The position numbers and the translations under genes are program-made. 64,000 bases of DNA from Microlunatus panaciterrae (lineage in GTDB: Bacteria; Actinomycetota; Actinomycetes; Propionibacteriales; Propionibacteriaceae), in assembly GCF_016907535.1 (NCBI RefSeq), contig NZ_JAFBCF010000001.1:434001-498000 (forward strand). The letters are read 5' to 3'. Positions 1-7,755 of the stretch are shown one piece after another (the stretch's first letter is position 1; the number at the start of each line of letters is the position of its first letter). A model generated the notes under the pieces. That model did no database searches. It was not told the origin of the DNA and saw only the letters and a program-made list of their open reading frames with translations.

Positions 1-2015
1 CCTGGCGCGGCCTGGTCGAGCCCGTGTCCGGCACCAGCTGGTTCCACTGGGTCGTGATCGTCGAGTCGGCCGGGTTCCCCATCGGAACAAGCGGTGCCGT
101 CGAGCCGCAGATCGCCCTCGACCTGGGGCCGCTGCCTCCGTACGAGCGTGGTGACCATGTCTGGTTCAAGACCCTGGTGCAGAACCCCACCCAGTGGAAC
201 AACGAGGGTCGGGGCAACGATTTCCCGGCGCTGTACTACTACGACCCCTATCTCAAGGCGAAGTTCCAGATGTTCTTCGATATGAGCCCGATGAGCTGGA
301 TGGGGCCCGAGACGATCAAGCGGTTCCAGGGGTACCGCTGCGGGCTGCGGCGGCTCGACCATGGTCATCCCGCGGCGGAGATCGGTTTGCTGGCGGAGGC
401 GCAGGGCGGTCAGCGGTTCCCCGCCGGCAGCCAGGTCTTCTCCTGGTACGTCTCCGTGCAGCACCTCTCCGACGAACCGACCCCACCGCGTGAGCAGGAC
501 GCCCTGACAGCGCTGGTGTCCGACTGCCTTGCCCTGCTGCCGCCCATCAACGGGTACTGGCCCGAGCGGGCCACCAGCTGGCGGGAGCTGGCCGACGGCT
601 GCGCCGTGGATCTGATGGACGACGAGCACTGCTGGGGAAGAGATGATACGGGTGAGTACCTGCGCTCCTACGTGGATGGTCACTCCGATGCCTGGGCCGT
701 GACCGTCGCCGCACGCGGTCGGACGTACGACGGCGACGGACCCTGTCTGGAGGCAGCCCTGTGGGCTCTCGATCCGTTGGATGACCTCGCCCGATCGTTG
801 GCCGGCGACCCGTATCCCGAGCTCCGCAGCCGGCTGCGGGCCTTCATCACCGCCGAGGTGCGCAGACCACACTGTGCGATTCTCAGCGGTCGCACCGACC
901 AGCCGCTCTTCATGGGCACCTGGCAGTACGTCTATCTGCTGGCGGAGGTGTGGCGGCTGTTCGAGGGCACGGAGGACGACGAGCTGCAGAAGCTCATCCA
1001 GAACGAGATCGACACGGTACTGGTGCCGATGGCCCACACCGTGGCCTACCTGTTTCCGCTGCAGTTCGACAAGGCGTCGCTGACCGCGGTGGGCCCGGGA
1101 CCGGCCTATCCGGTGGCGGGCACGTTCGCCCTGCTGATGCTCGACGTCGCCGCGGCGACCGGCGAGCGCAGCTATCAGCACGAGGCCGAGCGGGCGCTTC
1201 GTGCCCTCGCGCACGTCCCGATCGACGCGGCGCTGCAGGAGGTCTTCCTGGTCGCCCACGCACTGGATGCGGCCGACCGGCTCTGCACCTTGACCGGTGA
1301 TCAGGAGTGGGAGCGGGCACGAGAGTACTTCCGGGCCCAGACGCTGCGGATGATGTACTGGTACAACGACAACACCTCCCCGCGGACGGCGCTCTCGCGC
1401 CACCTCGGCATGTTCCTGGCCTGCGCCAACATCGGCTACCCGGCCTTCTTCGAGAACATCGAGGTGGCTGCCCGACTGGCGACCGCTGCCGGCACCGAGG
1501 ACGACCCGTCCGACAGCCTGCGCATCCTCGATTACGCTCGCCGCACCAACCAGTCGTTCATGCCGGTGTGCTCGCCCGACATGTACGGGCCGATGCCGGT
1601 CGGCTACATCCCGTTCGAGGACGTCCCCATCCTGGAGGGGCCGAACGACGCGGGCTTCCTCGGGCAGGAGATCTATGGCGCCGGCTTCACCTTCCGTGCC
1701 CACCTGTTGTGGGACGCGCTCGCCGGGGCCGACCACAGTGAGGTGATGGTGGTCAACACCGACTCCTACCGCGGCGGCACCACGTCGGCACCCACCCGGC
1801 TCACCTTCCTTGCCTACAACAGCACTGCCGCAGCGGTGAGCAGTGAGATCAACTTCCCGTGCCTCGCCGACGGCAGAACGGGGACGCTCGAGGTGTCACC
1901 TCCCGGAGAGAGTGCAGTCCGCCGCCGAGTCGACGAGGGCCACGGGATCCGGCTGAGCCTGCCGGGGGGTGGTTGGGCCAGGCTGACCCTCACCCTCGAT
2001 CGTGATCATGACTGA
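1..2015 (+). CDS. Large conserved protein of unknown function, 5' partial
   Basis: The reading frame is open from the left window edge through at least 670 codons to TGA at 2013-2015. A GTG at 24 could start it, but the frame stays open upstream, so the gene is probably cut by the window. I do not recognise the family. There is no signal peptide or membrane segment in the visible part. The middle is helical and rich in aromatic residues (WQYVYLLAEVWRLF, MMYWYNDNTS, FFENIEVAARL), reminiscent of alpha/alpha-barrel carbohydrate-active proteins, and the last 90 residues look like beta strands. That resemblance is only an impression. The 3' end overlaps the start of the acetyltransferase gene by about 8 bases, suggesting translational coupling. 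Confidence 0.7.
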   Translation, partial: WRGLVEPVSGTSWFHWVVIVESAGFPIGTSGAVEPQIALDLGPLPPYERGDHVWFKTLVQNPTQWNNEGRGNDFPALYYYDPYLKAKFQMFFDMSPMSWMGPETIKRFQGYRCGLRRLDHGHPAAEIGLLAEAQGGQRFPAGSQVFSWYVSVQHLSDEPTPPREQDALTALVSDCLALLPPINGYWPERATSWRELADGCAVDLMDDEHCWGRDDTGEYLRSYVDGHSDAWAVTVAARGRTYDGDGPCLEAALWALDPLDDLARSLAGDPYPELRSRLRAFITAEVRRPHCAILSGRTDQPLFMGTWQYVYLLAEVWRLFEGTEDDELQKLIQNEIDTVLVPMAHTVAYLFPLQFDKASLTAVGPGPAYPVAGTFALLMLDVAAATGERSYQHEAERALRALAHVPIDAALQEVFLVAHALDAADRLCTLTGDQEWERAREYFRAQTLRMMYWYNDNTSPRTALSRHLGMFLACANIGYPAFFENIEVAARLATAAGTEDDPSDSLRILDYARRTNQSFMPVCSPDMYGPMPVGYIPFEDVPILEGPNDAGFLGQEIYGAGFTFRAHLLWDALAGADHSEVMVVNTDSYRGGTTSAPTRLTFLAYNSTAAAVSSEINFPCLADGRTGTLEVSPPGESAVRRRVDEGHGIRLSLPGGGWARLTLTLDRDHD

Positions 2016-3297
2016 GGTCTCGCTGCGTCGCTTCAGTGCGGGCTGCAACCCGGATGGATCCGCTGATGCCCAGACCCTGGCCTGGCTGCAGTCCAAGGCG
2101 CTCGGCTTCCTCGCTGACCCGCCCAGCCCCGAGCATGCCGCCAGAACCGTCGAGTCGTTTCGCCAGGACGCCCGGGTGTTGACCGCCATCCATGATCATT
2201 CGGCACACCCGCCGGGCTGGGGGCCGGACCGGCCCGTGGCGACGTACGCCACGCTGCGCAAGTCCTTGAACGTCGGCGCGGGGCGGACCGTTCCTGCCCA
2301 GCTGGTCGCCGATGTGACGGTGCTGCCGACCCATCGTGGACAGGGTCTGCTGCGCCGGATGGTGCTGGAGGACCTGAGGCAGGCGGCCGCGGACGGCGTG
2401 CCGGTGGCGGCACTGTATGCAGCCGATGCCGGTCTCTATGGACGGTACGGGTTCGGCCCGGCGACGCGCACCCTCCAGGTCGAGGTGGACGTGCGACGGG
2501 TGACGTTCACCAGCCCACCGACGGGCACTGTGGCGGTGGCAGATCCAGATGTCCTCTGCGAGCTGGTTCCGCTGGTGTACGACGAGTTCCACCGAGCCAC
2601 CATCGGCTCGGTGCAGCGGCTCTGGTCGCATGCCCCCAAGGTCTGCGGCCTGTGGGCCGAGGACGCGCCGGATCGTGACCCAGCGGTGCGCGGCGCGGTG
2701 CATTTCGGCGAGAACGGCGATCCGGACGGCTACGTCACCTTCAAGTTCCTGGGCTGGCAACAGCGTCCGCTCAAGATCGAGATCGTCGACATCGTGGCTC
2801 TGTCCACCGACGCCCACCTCGGACTGTGGGGCTTCCTCACCTCGCACACCCAGGCCGACCTCATCCGACACGGGCACCTGGCGCCGGACGACCCGCTCCC
2901 GTGGGCGCTGACCGACCGGCGCGCGGTCCGGGTCGTCGGCGAGCAGGACGGCCTCTGGCTGCGGGTTCTCGATCCGGAGGTCTGCCTGCGCGAGCGCCTG
3001 CAGGACGTGACCGGCGATCCGATCACGCTGCGAGTGCGCGACGAGCTGGAGTTCTGCGACGGCGCCTACCGCATCGTCCCGGGCGGCGACGGCGTGCAGG
3101 TCACCAGAGTGGACCCGGACGGGCCGGTCGACGCAACGCTGGATGTCAGCGCCCTGGCATCGGCGTTCCTGGGCGGATATCCCGCTGCCACCCTGGAGCG
3201 GGCAGGGAGGATCCAGTGCACCTCACCGGCGGTCGCGGCCCGGCTGGGCCTGCTCTTCGGCTCCATTCGGGCCCCGTACAACGACACGCATTTCTGA
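2008..3297 (+). CDS. Eis-like GNAT N-acetyltransferase
   Basis: Acetyl-CoA-dependent N-acetyltransferase of the Eis type, about 429 residues, close to the usual 400-430. The acetyl-CoA loop VTVLPTHRGQG lies at about 103-113 and LYGRYGFG at about 143-150, where Eis carries its catalytic tyrosine. A second GNAT-like domain and an SCP2-like C-terminal domain follow. The chain ends in Phe; in Eis proteins the C-terminal carboxylate is the catalytic base, so this end is meaningful. Mycobacterial Eis acetylates aminoglycosides and other amines; the substrate here cannot be read. ATG at 2008 is chosen, with in-frame GTG 2002 as alternative; no good ribosome site is visible, consistent with coupling to the overlapping upstream gene. 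It converges on the next gene. Confidence 0.88.
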   Translation: MTEVSLRRFSAGCNPDGSADAQTLAWLQSKALGFLADPPSPEHAARTVESFRQDARVLTAIHDHSAHPPGWGPDRPVATYATLRKSLNVGAGRTVPAQLVADVTVLPTHRGQGLLRRMVLEDLRQAAADGVPVAALYAADAGLYGRYGFGPATRTLQVEVDVRRVTFTSPPTGTVAVADPDVLCELVPLVYDEFHRATIGSVQRLWSHAPKVCGLWAEDAPDRDPAVRGAVHFGENGDPDGYVTFKFLGWQQRPLKIEIVDIVALSTDAHLGLWGFLTSHTQADLIRHGHLAPDDPLPWALTDRRAVRVVGEQDGLWLRVLDPEVCLRERLQDVTGDPITLRVRDELEFCDGAYRIVPGGDGVQVTRVDPDGPVDATLDVSALASAFLGGYPAATLERAGRIQCTSPAVAARLGLLFGSIRAPYNDTHF

Positions 3298-3447
3298 CTC
3301 GATGATCGGCTCGGCCAGCGCATCCAGAGCCACCACCGCCGTCAATGGGGAAAACCCCCAGACCGTCGTCGGAGACGCCAGGTATCCACTGCACCACGAG
3401 GCTCTACCCGGGGGCCCGTGCGCCGGGGCACCTCCGCGAGGGTGTTC

Positions 3448-4452
3448 CTAGCGCAACGGCAATCCGAAGGCATCGGACATCGAGGCGGCCCCCTCTGCAT
3501 TCTTCAGGTGGGGCGCCTGCACGACGTCCTCGTACAGCCGGGTCAGCGCATAGTGGTCCAGCCTCGTGCCGACGACATGGCCGTGCTGACTCGGATGGAT
3601 GACCACCGTCAGCACCTTGTTGTCGGCGGAGCGGTCGTCCTCGTCCGCGGTCAGGATGACGGCGAGATGACCGGACTGCCAGTCAGGACCGGCGAAGATC
3701 TTCTCCAGGTAGCACCTGAACCAGTCGTCCGCGACCGAGAGGTCGCAGTCATGGGCGTCATGACAGGTGTCGGGGACCACCATTCCGGCGTTCGGCAGGG
3801 TGCCGGCTGAGATCGCCGCATCGAGGTCGCTGACCGGGACATCGAACGTCCGGCAGAGATCAGCCTCATCCGCGAAGTACGCCCACGGGTTGTGCTTGAC
3901 CGCATACCGTTCGCCCCCGTTCGTCGTCGCACAGTGGCTCGGCATCCCTTCGGCGAAGACGGCGGCGGTCCGACCGCTGGCGATGGCCTGCCCGAAGACC
4001 GAGGTTCCAGGCACTGGGTGGGCCGACGGCGGCCCGTCGTCGGTGATGCCGTGAGAATCCCCACCGGCGATCGCGATGTAGTTGGGCAGCGACGGGTGCA
4101 GCAGGGCGTGGTAGTCGGTGGCGTAGCCGAACCGCTGGGCGATGCCGAAGGTGTAGGGCATCCGGTCCTGCATCTGCTGCAGGGTGTGGTTCTCCTCGAC
4201 GAAGACCAGCAGCTTGGTCACGTTGCCGGCAGGCGAGGCGCCGGCGGCCGACGGTGATGCCGACACGCTGGCAGTTGACGACGGGGTCGAGGGGACCGAC
4301 GAACTCGTGGCGGAGGCAGTGGACCGGGCCGACGCGGACGGTGTGGTCGTGTCACCGGACGACGGGCCTGCGCAGGCGGACACCAGCAACAGCGCCAGTG
4401 CGGCGAGGGTCACGGGCCGGCCGGGCGAGCAACGCAGGGTGTCCACCTCCAC
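3448..4452 (-). CDS. Secreted lipoprotein phosphoesterase (PF04185-like)
   Basis: 334 residues. The N-terminus has a hydrophobic segment ending in the lipobox LVSAC (Cys27), then a 50-residue Ser/Thr/Ala linker typical of actinobacterial exported lipoproteins. The catalytic part carries VFVEENHT (about 85-91), HPSLPNYIAIAGGD (about 118-131) and a late ADEDD segment, as in the acid-phosphatase / phospholipase C phosphoesterase family. It probably removes phosphate from extracellular organic phosphates; whether the substrate is a monoester or a phospholipid cannot be told. The gene lies 42 bp downstream of the nickel/cobalt permease on the same strand, so co-transcription is possible. The 150 bp between its stop and the convergent acetyltransferase stop hold no convincing terminator. 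Confidence 0.8.
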   Translation of the reverse strand: MEVDTLRCSPGRPVTLAALALLLVSACAGPSSGDTTTPSASARSTASATSSSVPSTPSSTASVSASPSAAGASPAGNVTKLLVFVEENHTLQQMQDRMPYTFGIAQRFGYATDYHALLHPSLPNYIAIAGGDSHGITDDGPPSAHPVPGTSVFGQAIASGRTAAVFAEGMPSHCATTNGGERYAVKHNPWAYFADEADLCRTFDVPVSDLDAAISAGTLPNAGMVVPDTCHDAHDCDLSVADDWFRCYLEKIFAGPDWQSGHLAVILTADEDDRSADNKVLTVVIHPSQHGHVVGTRLDHYALTRLYEDVVQAPHLKNAEGAASMSDAFGLPLR

Positions 4453-4494
4453 TCATCCGGGTCGGCTGTAGGTCATCCCAGTATGCCGACCGAC

Positions 4495-5625
4495 CTAGTC
4501 CGCGAGCGCAGTCGGCACGTCCTGCCTCCACTTCTCCTCGATTCGCGCGTACTTCCAGACTGCGAGGGCCAACCCCCAGGTGAGCACGAACAGGGCGACG
4601 ATCCCGTAGCCGACGTAGCTGAGGTCCAGGTTGCCGATCAGCGCGAGCGGGCCGGAGCTGATCCCTGCTCTGTCGGTGACGATGGAGGTGAGCTCGATGG
4701 TGCCGACAATCAAGGCGACGGCGACGGAGAGGCCGGTGATGGTGATGTTGTAGTACACCTTGCGGACCGGGGTGGAGAAGGCCCAGCCGTAGGCGACGTT
4801 CATGAAACAGCCGTCAATGGTGTCGAGCAGGCTCATGCCGGCCGCGAAGAGGATAGGCAGCGTCAGGACGGCGTACCAGGGCAGGCTGAAGGCGGCGGCG
4901 CCGCCGGCCAGGACGAGCAGGCCGACCTCGGTGGCGGTGTCGAACCCCAGGCCGAAGAGCAGCCCGATCCCATACATCTGCCCGGGCCGGGTGACGGCCC
5001 TGGTCGCCCCTGACAGGATCCGGTTGATCAGGCCTCGACGGTTCAACTGGTCCTCGAGAGCGTCCTCGTCGAAGCTGCCACGCCGCATCGACCGGAACAC
5101 CTTGACGATGCCGATCAGGATGATCAGGTTAATGATGCCCAGGACGTACAGGAAGGTGCCGGAGATCGCCGTGCCGACCAGGCCCGTCACCTGCTGCAAC
5201 CTGGACGAGCCGTTCTCCAGCTGCCCGGCGAGTGCCCGCATTCCCAGCGCCAGCAGCAGAACGAGCCCGAAGACGATGCTGGAGTGGCCGAGAGAGAACC
5301 AGTACCCGACCGACAGCGGACGCCTGCCCTCAGACATCAGCTTGCGCGTCGTGGTGTCGATGGCGGCGATGTGGTCGGCATCGAACGCATGGCGCATGCC
5401 GAGGGTGTACGCGGTCAGGCCGAGGCCCACGCCGAAGACCTGGGCCGATCCGACCTGGTAGTGCTGCGGCGCCACGATGCCGGCAAGGACGCCCCAACCC
5501 ACCACATGCAGCAGCAGGATGAAGCCGGCCATCCCGGCCAGGGAGCGCCACTCGGTCGCAGTCAGTGCGAGTCGAAGGCGGCGCCAGCGCGCCCCGTCTC
5601 GGCTGACCAGCTCGGTTACGGCCAT
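4495..5625 (-). CDS. Nickel/cobalt permease, NiCoT family
   Basis: Integral membrane transporter of 376 residues with about eight helices. The family signature RHAFDADHI is at 78-86 and supplies the metal-binding His/Asp residues. The further NiCoT motifs LGFDTATE (about 225) and GMSLLDTIDGCFM (about 262) are intact. It imports Ni2+ and/or Co2+ at high affinity; which ion cannot be decided from sequence. No urease, hydrogenase or cobalamin gene is in the window. It is transcribed divergently from a Fur-family gene, and the intervening region holds an inverted repeat matching a Nur-type operator, so nickel-dependent repression is likely. Confidence 0.93.
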   Translation of the reverse strand: MAVTELVSRDGARWRRLRLALTATEWRSLAGMAGFILLLHVVGWGVLAGIVAPQHYQVGSAQVFGVGLGLTAYTLGMRHAFDADHIAAIDTTTRKLMSEGRRPLSVGYWFSLGHSSIVFGLVLLLALGMRALAGQLENGSSRLQQVTGLVGTAISGTFLYVLGIINLIILIGIVKVFRSMRRGSFDEDALEDQLNRRGLINRILSGATRAVTRPGQMYGIGLLFGLGFDTATEVGLLVLAGGAAAFSLPWYAVLTLPILFAAGMSLLDTIDGCFMNVAYGWAFSTPVRKVYYNITITGLSVAVALIVGTIELTSIVTDRAGISSGPLALIGNLDLSYVGYGIVALFVLTWGLALAVWKYARIEEKWRQDVPTALAD

Positions 5626-5670
5626 GACTCCCCTGCTCGGCTGGTGATCGGGGCTCCCGCTGGGGATCCA

Positions 5671-5695
5671 CCAGATGCGACGTTATCGCATCTGG
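5671..5695. promoter_or_regulatory. Nur/Fur-type operator, perfect inverted repeat
   Basis: Ten-base perfect arms CCAGATGCGA (5671-5680) and TCGCATCTGG (5686-5695) are separated by five bases. The core, TGCGA-N5-TCGCA, has the hexamer-N5-hexamer geometry and the TGC/GCA positions of the Streptomyces Nur box (tTGCaa-N5-ttGCAA). It lies 46 bp upstream of the nickel/cobalt permease start and 49 bp upstream of the Fur-family start, where it could control both. Confidence 0.75.
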
Positions 5696-5743
5696 ACCCG
5701 GCCCGCGCGGCCGGGTCACCGCCGGTGACGGCACAATGGACGG

Positions 5744-6232
5744 GTGAGCACACCACACGCTCGATCGAGTCTGCGGGTCGAGGCTGCTCTGGGTCTGCTG
5801 CGCGGACGCGGCGAGCGCGTCACCCGGGCCCGCCAGGCGGTGCTGGAGGTCCTCGACGGGACCGACGACCATCTCACCGCCGATGAGATCGTGCATCTCG
5901 CCTCGGCCCGCGCTCCGGGCGTCCATCGCGCCACGGTCTACCGTGCCCTGGCCACCCTCGGAGACCTGGAGATCGTCAGCCATACTCACATCGGCGGCTC
6001 AGCCGCCGTCTATCACCTGACCGTATCGGGGCAGCATCTCGACCCGGCCGCCACCGGCCATGCTCATGTGCAGTGCAGCACCTGCGGCGCGGTGATCGAC
6101 ATCCCGGCCGAACTGCTCCAGCCCCTGGTCGCGAAGCTCAGCGCCGACCTCGACTTCCAGCTGGCACCCCGCCATGCCGCCCTCCTCGGGACCTGCGCCA
6201 CCTGCCGCCGCTCCCCTGACTACGTGCCCTGA
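5744..6232 (+). CDS. Fur-family metal-dependent regulator, probably Nur
   Basis: 162 residues, standard Fur length. The winged-helix domain occupies about 10-85 with recognition helix HRATVYRAL (61-69). The C-terminal metal and dimerisation domain has the structural-zinc pairs CSTC (111-114) and CATC (151-154) and the GHAHVQC segment. Position opposite a nickel/cobalt transporter and the Nur-like site between them point to Nur rather than Fur or Zur, but sequence alone does not prove the metal. The GTG start at 5744 has no ribosome site; a CACAAT element at 5732-5737 may be a -10 box giving a near-leaderless mRNA. The stop codon lies inside the first unit of the following repeat block. Confidence 0.88.
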   Translation: MSTPHARSSLRVEAALGLLRGRGERVTRARQAVLEVLDGTDDHLTADEIVHLASARAPGVHRATVYRALATLGDLEIVSHTHIGGSAAVYHLTVSGQHLDPAATGHAHVQCSTCGAVIDIPAELLQPLVAKLSADLDFQLAPRHAALLGTCATCRRSPDYVP

Positions 6233-6408
6233 GCCTGTCGAAGGGCCACCGCCCGCGCCCTGAGCCTGTCGAAGGGCCACCGCCCGCGCCCTGAGCCTGT
6301 CGAAGGGCCACCGCCCGCGCCCTGAGCCTGACTACGCGCCCTGAGCCTGTCGAAGGGCAAGGACCCTGCCGGAAGGCCCCTCACCCGCGCCCTGAGCCTG
6401 TCGAAGGG
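6226..6408. repeat. Block of CCCTGAGCCTGTCGAAGGG repeats
   Basis: Three exact tandem units of 31 bp occupy 6226-6256, 6257-6287 and 6288-6318. Each consists of the 19-mer CCCTGAGCCTGTCGAAGGG, preceded by G and followed by a CCACCGCCCGC spacer. A truncated copy (6319), another full copy (6338) and one more (6389-6408) follow with diverged spacers. GCCCT and AGGGC at the ends can pair. The first unit supplies the stop codon of the Fur-family gene. The same 19-mer recurs at 30.24-30.34 kb. Confidence 0.92.
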
Positions 6409-6429
6409 CTACCGATCGTGCCCTGAGCT

Positions 6430-6845
6430 TGGTGAGCATCCAGTCGCGGAGTGAAAAGTCGCGTACTGATGACAGCTGAACGCGAATCGGGCCGATCCGG
6501 CCTCGAAGACTCGCGTTCTGTCGAGTTCTCGGCCCCATCAGACGATCCAGTCCCGAAAAGTCGCGTACTGATGAGTTCTCAACGGCAATCGGGCCGATCC
6601 GGCCTCGAAAACTCGCGTTCTGTCGAGTTCTCGCCCCATCAGACGATCCAGTCCCGAAAAGTCGCGTACTGATGACTTCTCAACGGCAATCGGGCCGATC
6701 CGGCCTCGAAAACTCGCGTTCTGTCGAGTTCTCGCCCCATCAGACGATCCAGTCCCGAAAAGTCGCGTTCTGATGAGTTCTGAAGGCGAATCGGGCCGAT
6801 CCGGGCTGGAAAAGTCGCGTTCTGATGAGTTTTCGACACGGCGAG
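6430..6845. repeat. About 101-bp composite tandem repeat, 3.5-4 copies
   Basis: AAAAGTCGCG recurs at 6454, 6556, 6657, 6758 and 6810, giving units of 102, 101 and 101 bp and a final half unit. Each unit comprises two related halves. Half A runs from AAAAGTCGCG to CCGATCCGGCCTC. Half B contains AACTCG-cgttctgt-CGAGTT, a 6-bp inverted repeat, and ends in GACGATCCAGTCCC. The period is not a multiple of three and frames shift between copies, so the block is not coding. Confidence 0.9.
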
Positions 6846-6854
6846 AGAGGTGCC

Positions 6855-6884
6855 GGGGCGGGAGAGGGGCCGGGGCGGGGCGGG
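6855..6884 (+). other. G-quadruplex motif
   Basis: Six runs of at least three G lie within 30 bases on the plus strand (6855-6858, 6860-6862, 6866-6869, 6872-6875, 6877-6880, 6882-6884), separated by 1-3 bases. More G runs follow to about 6945. It lies some 110 bp upstream of the DNA glycosylase start. Folding is an inference from the pattern. Confidence 0.6.
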
Positions 6885-6991
6885 CGGCTTCGGCCGGGGG
6901 TGGGCAGGGTCGGGCAGGAAGGCGGGGAGGGCGGAGTGGGGCCGCGGGGAGTTGAGGAGCACCGGCCGCGACGTCGAGGAGGTCGCATACG

Positions 6992-7609
6992 ATGCCGTAC
7001 GGCCGCACCGACCGCAGAGACAGGACGTCGCCGACGATGGGATTCACCCGAGCCGAGCTCGAGAGCTACCGCGGTGCGTCGGTGCCCGATCTGCTGGGGC
7101 CGGGGCTGCGGCTGCTCTTCGTCGGCATCAACCCCGGCCTGTGGACGGCCGCGACCCAGACCCACTTCGCCCACCCCGGCAACCGGTTCTACCCGGCGCT
7201 GCGGATGGCGGGGATCACCGACCATGATCTCGACCGCGCCTGCGGGATGACCGACGAGGACCGCCGCTATCTGGTCTCGAGGGGGATCGGGATCACCAAC
7301 CTGGTGCACCGGGCCACCGCCCGCGCCGACGAGCTGACCACCGCTGAGTTGCGCGAGGGCCGGACGCGGCTCGAACAGCTCGTCGCCGAACAGTCCCCTC
7401 GGGTGGTCGCCGTCGCCGGCATCACGGCGTACCGGACGGCGTTCGGCGCCCGGTCCGCAACCCAGGGTCGCCAGCCTGAGGACCTGGCCGGGGCCGAGGT
7501 CTGGGTGGTCCCCAACCCGAGCGGTCTCAATGCGCACGAGACGACCCAGACGCTGGCCGCCGCCTACGCGGCCCCGGCCCTGGCAGCCGGGTTGACGCTG
7601 TCACCCTGA
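6992..7609 (+). CDS. mug: Mismatch-specific DNA glycosylase, Mug/TDG type
   Basis: 205 residues. It removes uracil or thymine opposite guanine in double-stranded DNA to start base-excision repair of deaminated cytosine. The Mug active-site motif GINPGL is at 45-50 with THFAHPGNRFYPAL following, and the second motif NPSGLNAHE lies near 172-180, all matching the family. ATG at 6992 is chosen because AGGAGG (6977-6982) stands nine bases upstream; ATG 7037 is a weaker alternative. The upstream sequence is the G-rich end of a long repeat block. The gene is probably monocistronic, since 146 bp separate it from the permease. Confidence 0.9.
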   Translation: MPYGRTDRRDRTSPTMGFTRAELESYRGASVPDLLGPGLRLLFVGINPGLWTAATQTHFAHPGNRFYPALRMAGITDHDLDRACGMTDEDRRYLVSRGIGITNLVHRATARADELTTAELREGRTRLEQLVAEQSPRVVAVAGITAYRTAFGARSATQGRQPEDLAGAEVWVVPNPSGLNAHETTQTLAAAYAAPALAAGLTLSP

Positions 7610-7755
7610 CCCGTCAGCCGCGACACCGTTGGTGGGTGATCAGCCGCGACGGGTTCCGGCCACGGGGCCGGTCCGCGGTACCCTCGTCGCGGCCCGGCCG
7701 TCCCCAGGGCGGGTCGTGCTCGTTGGCCCCCACCCCTTGCGGAGACGGAGAAGTC

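Noticed and set aside
3298-3447. Terminator or small gene between the convergent acetyltransferase and phosphoesterase genes
   Set aside because: Only a 4-bp GGGG/CCCC hairpin without a T tract; no frame with ribosome site.
6538-7047. Minus- and plus-strand frames across the 101-bp repeats
   Set aside because: Products change frame between repeat copies and have repeat-driven composition; no ribosome site.
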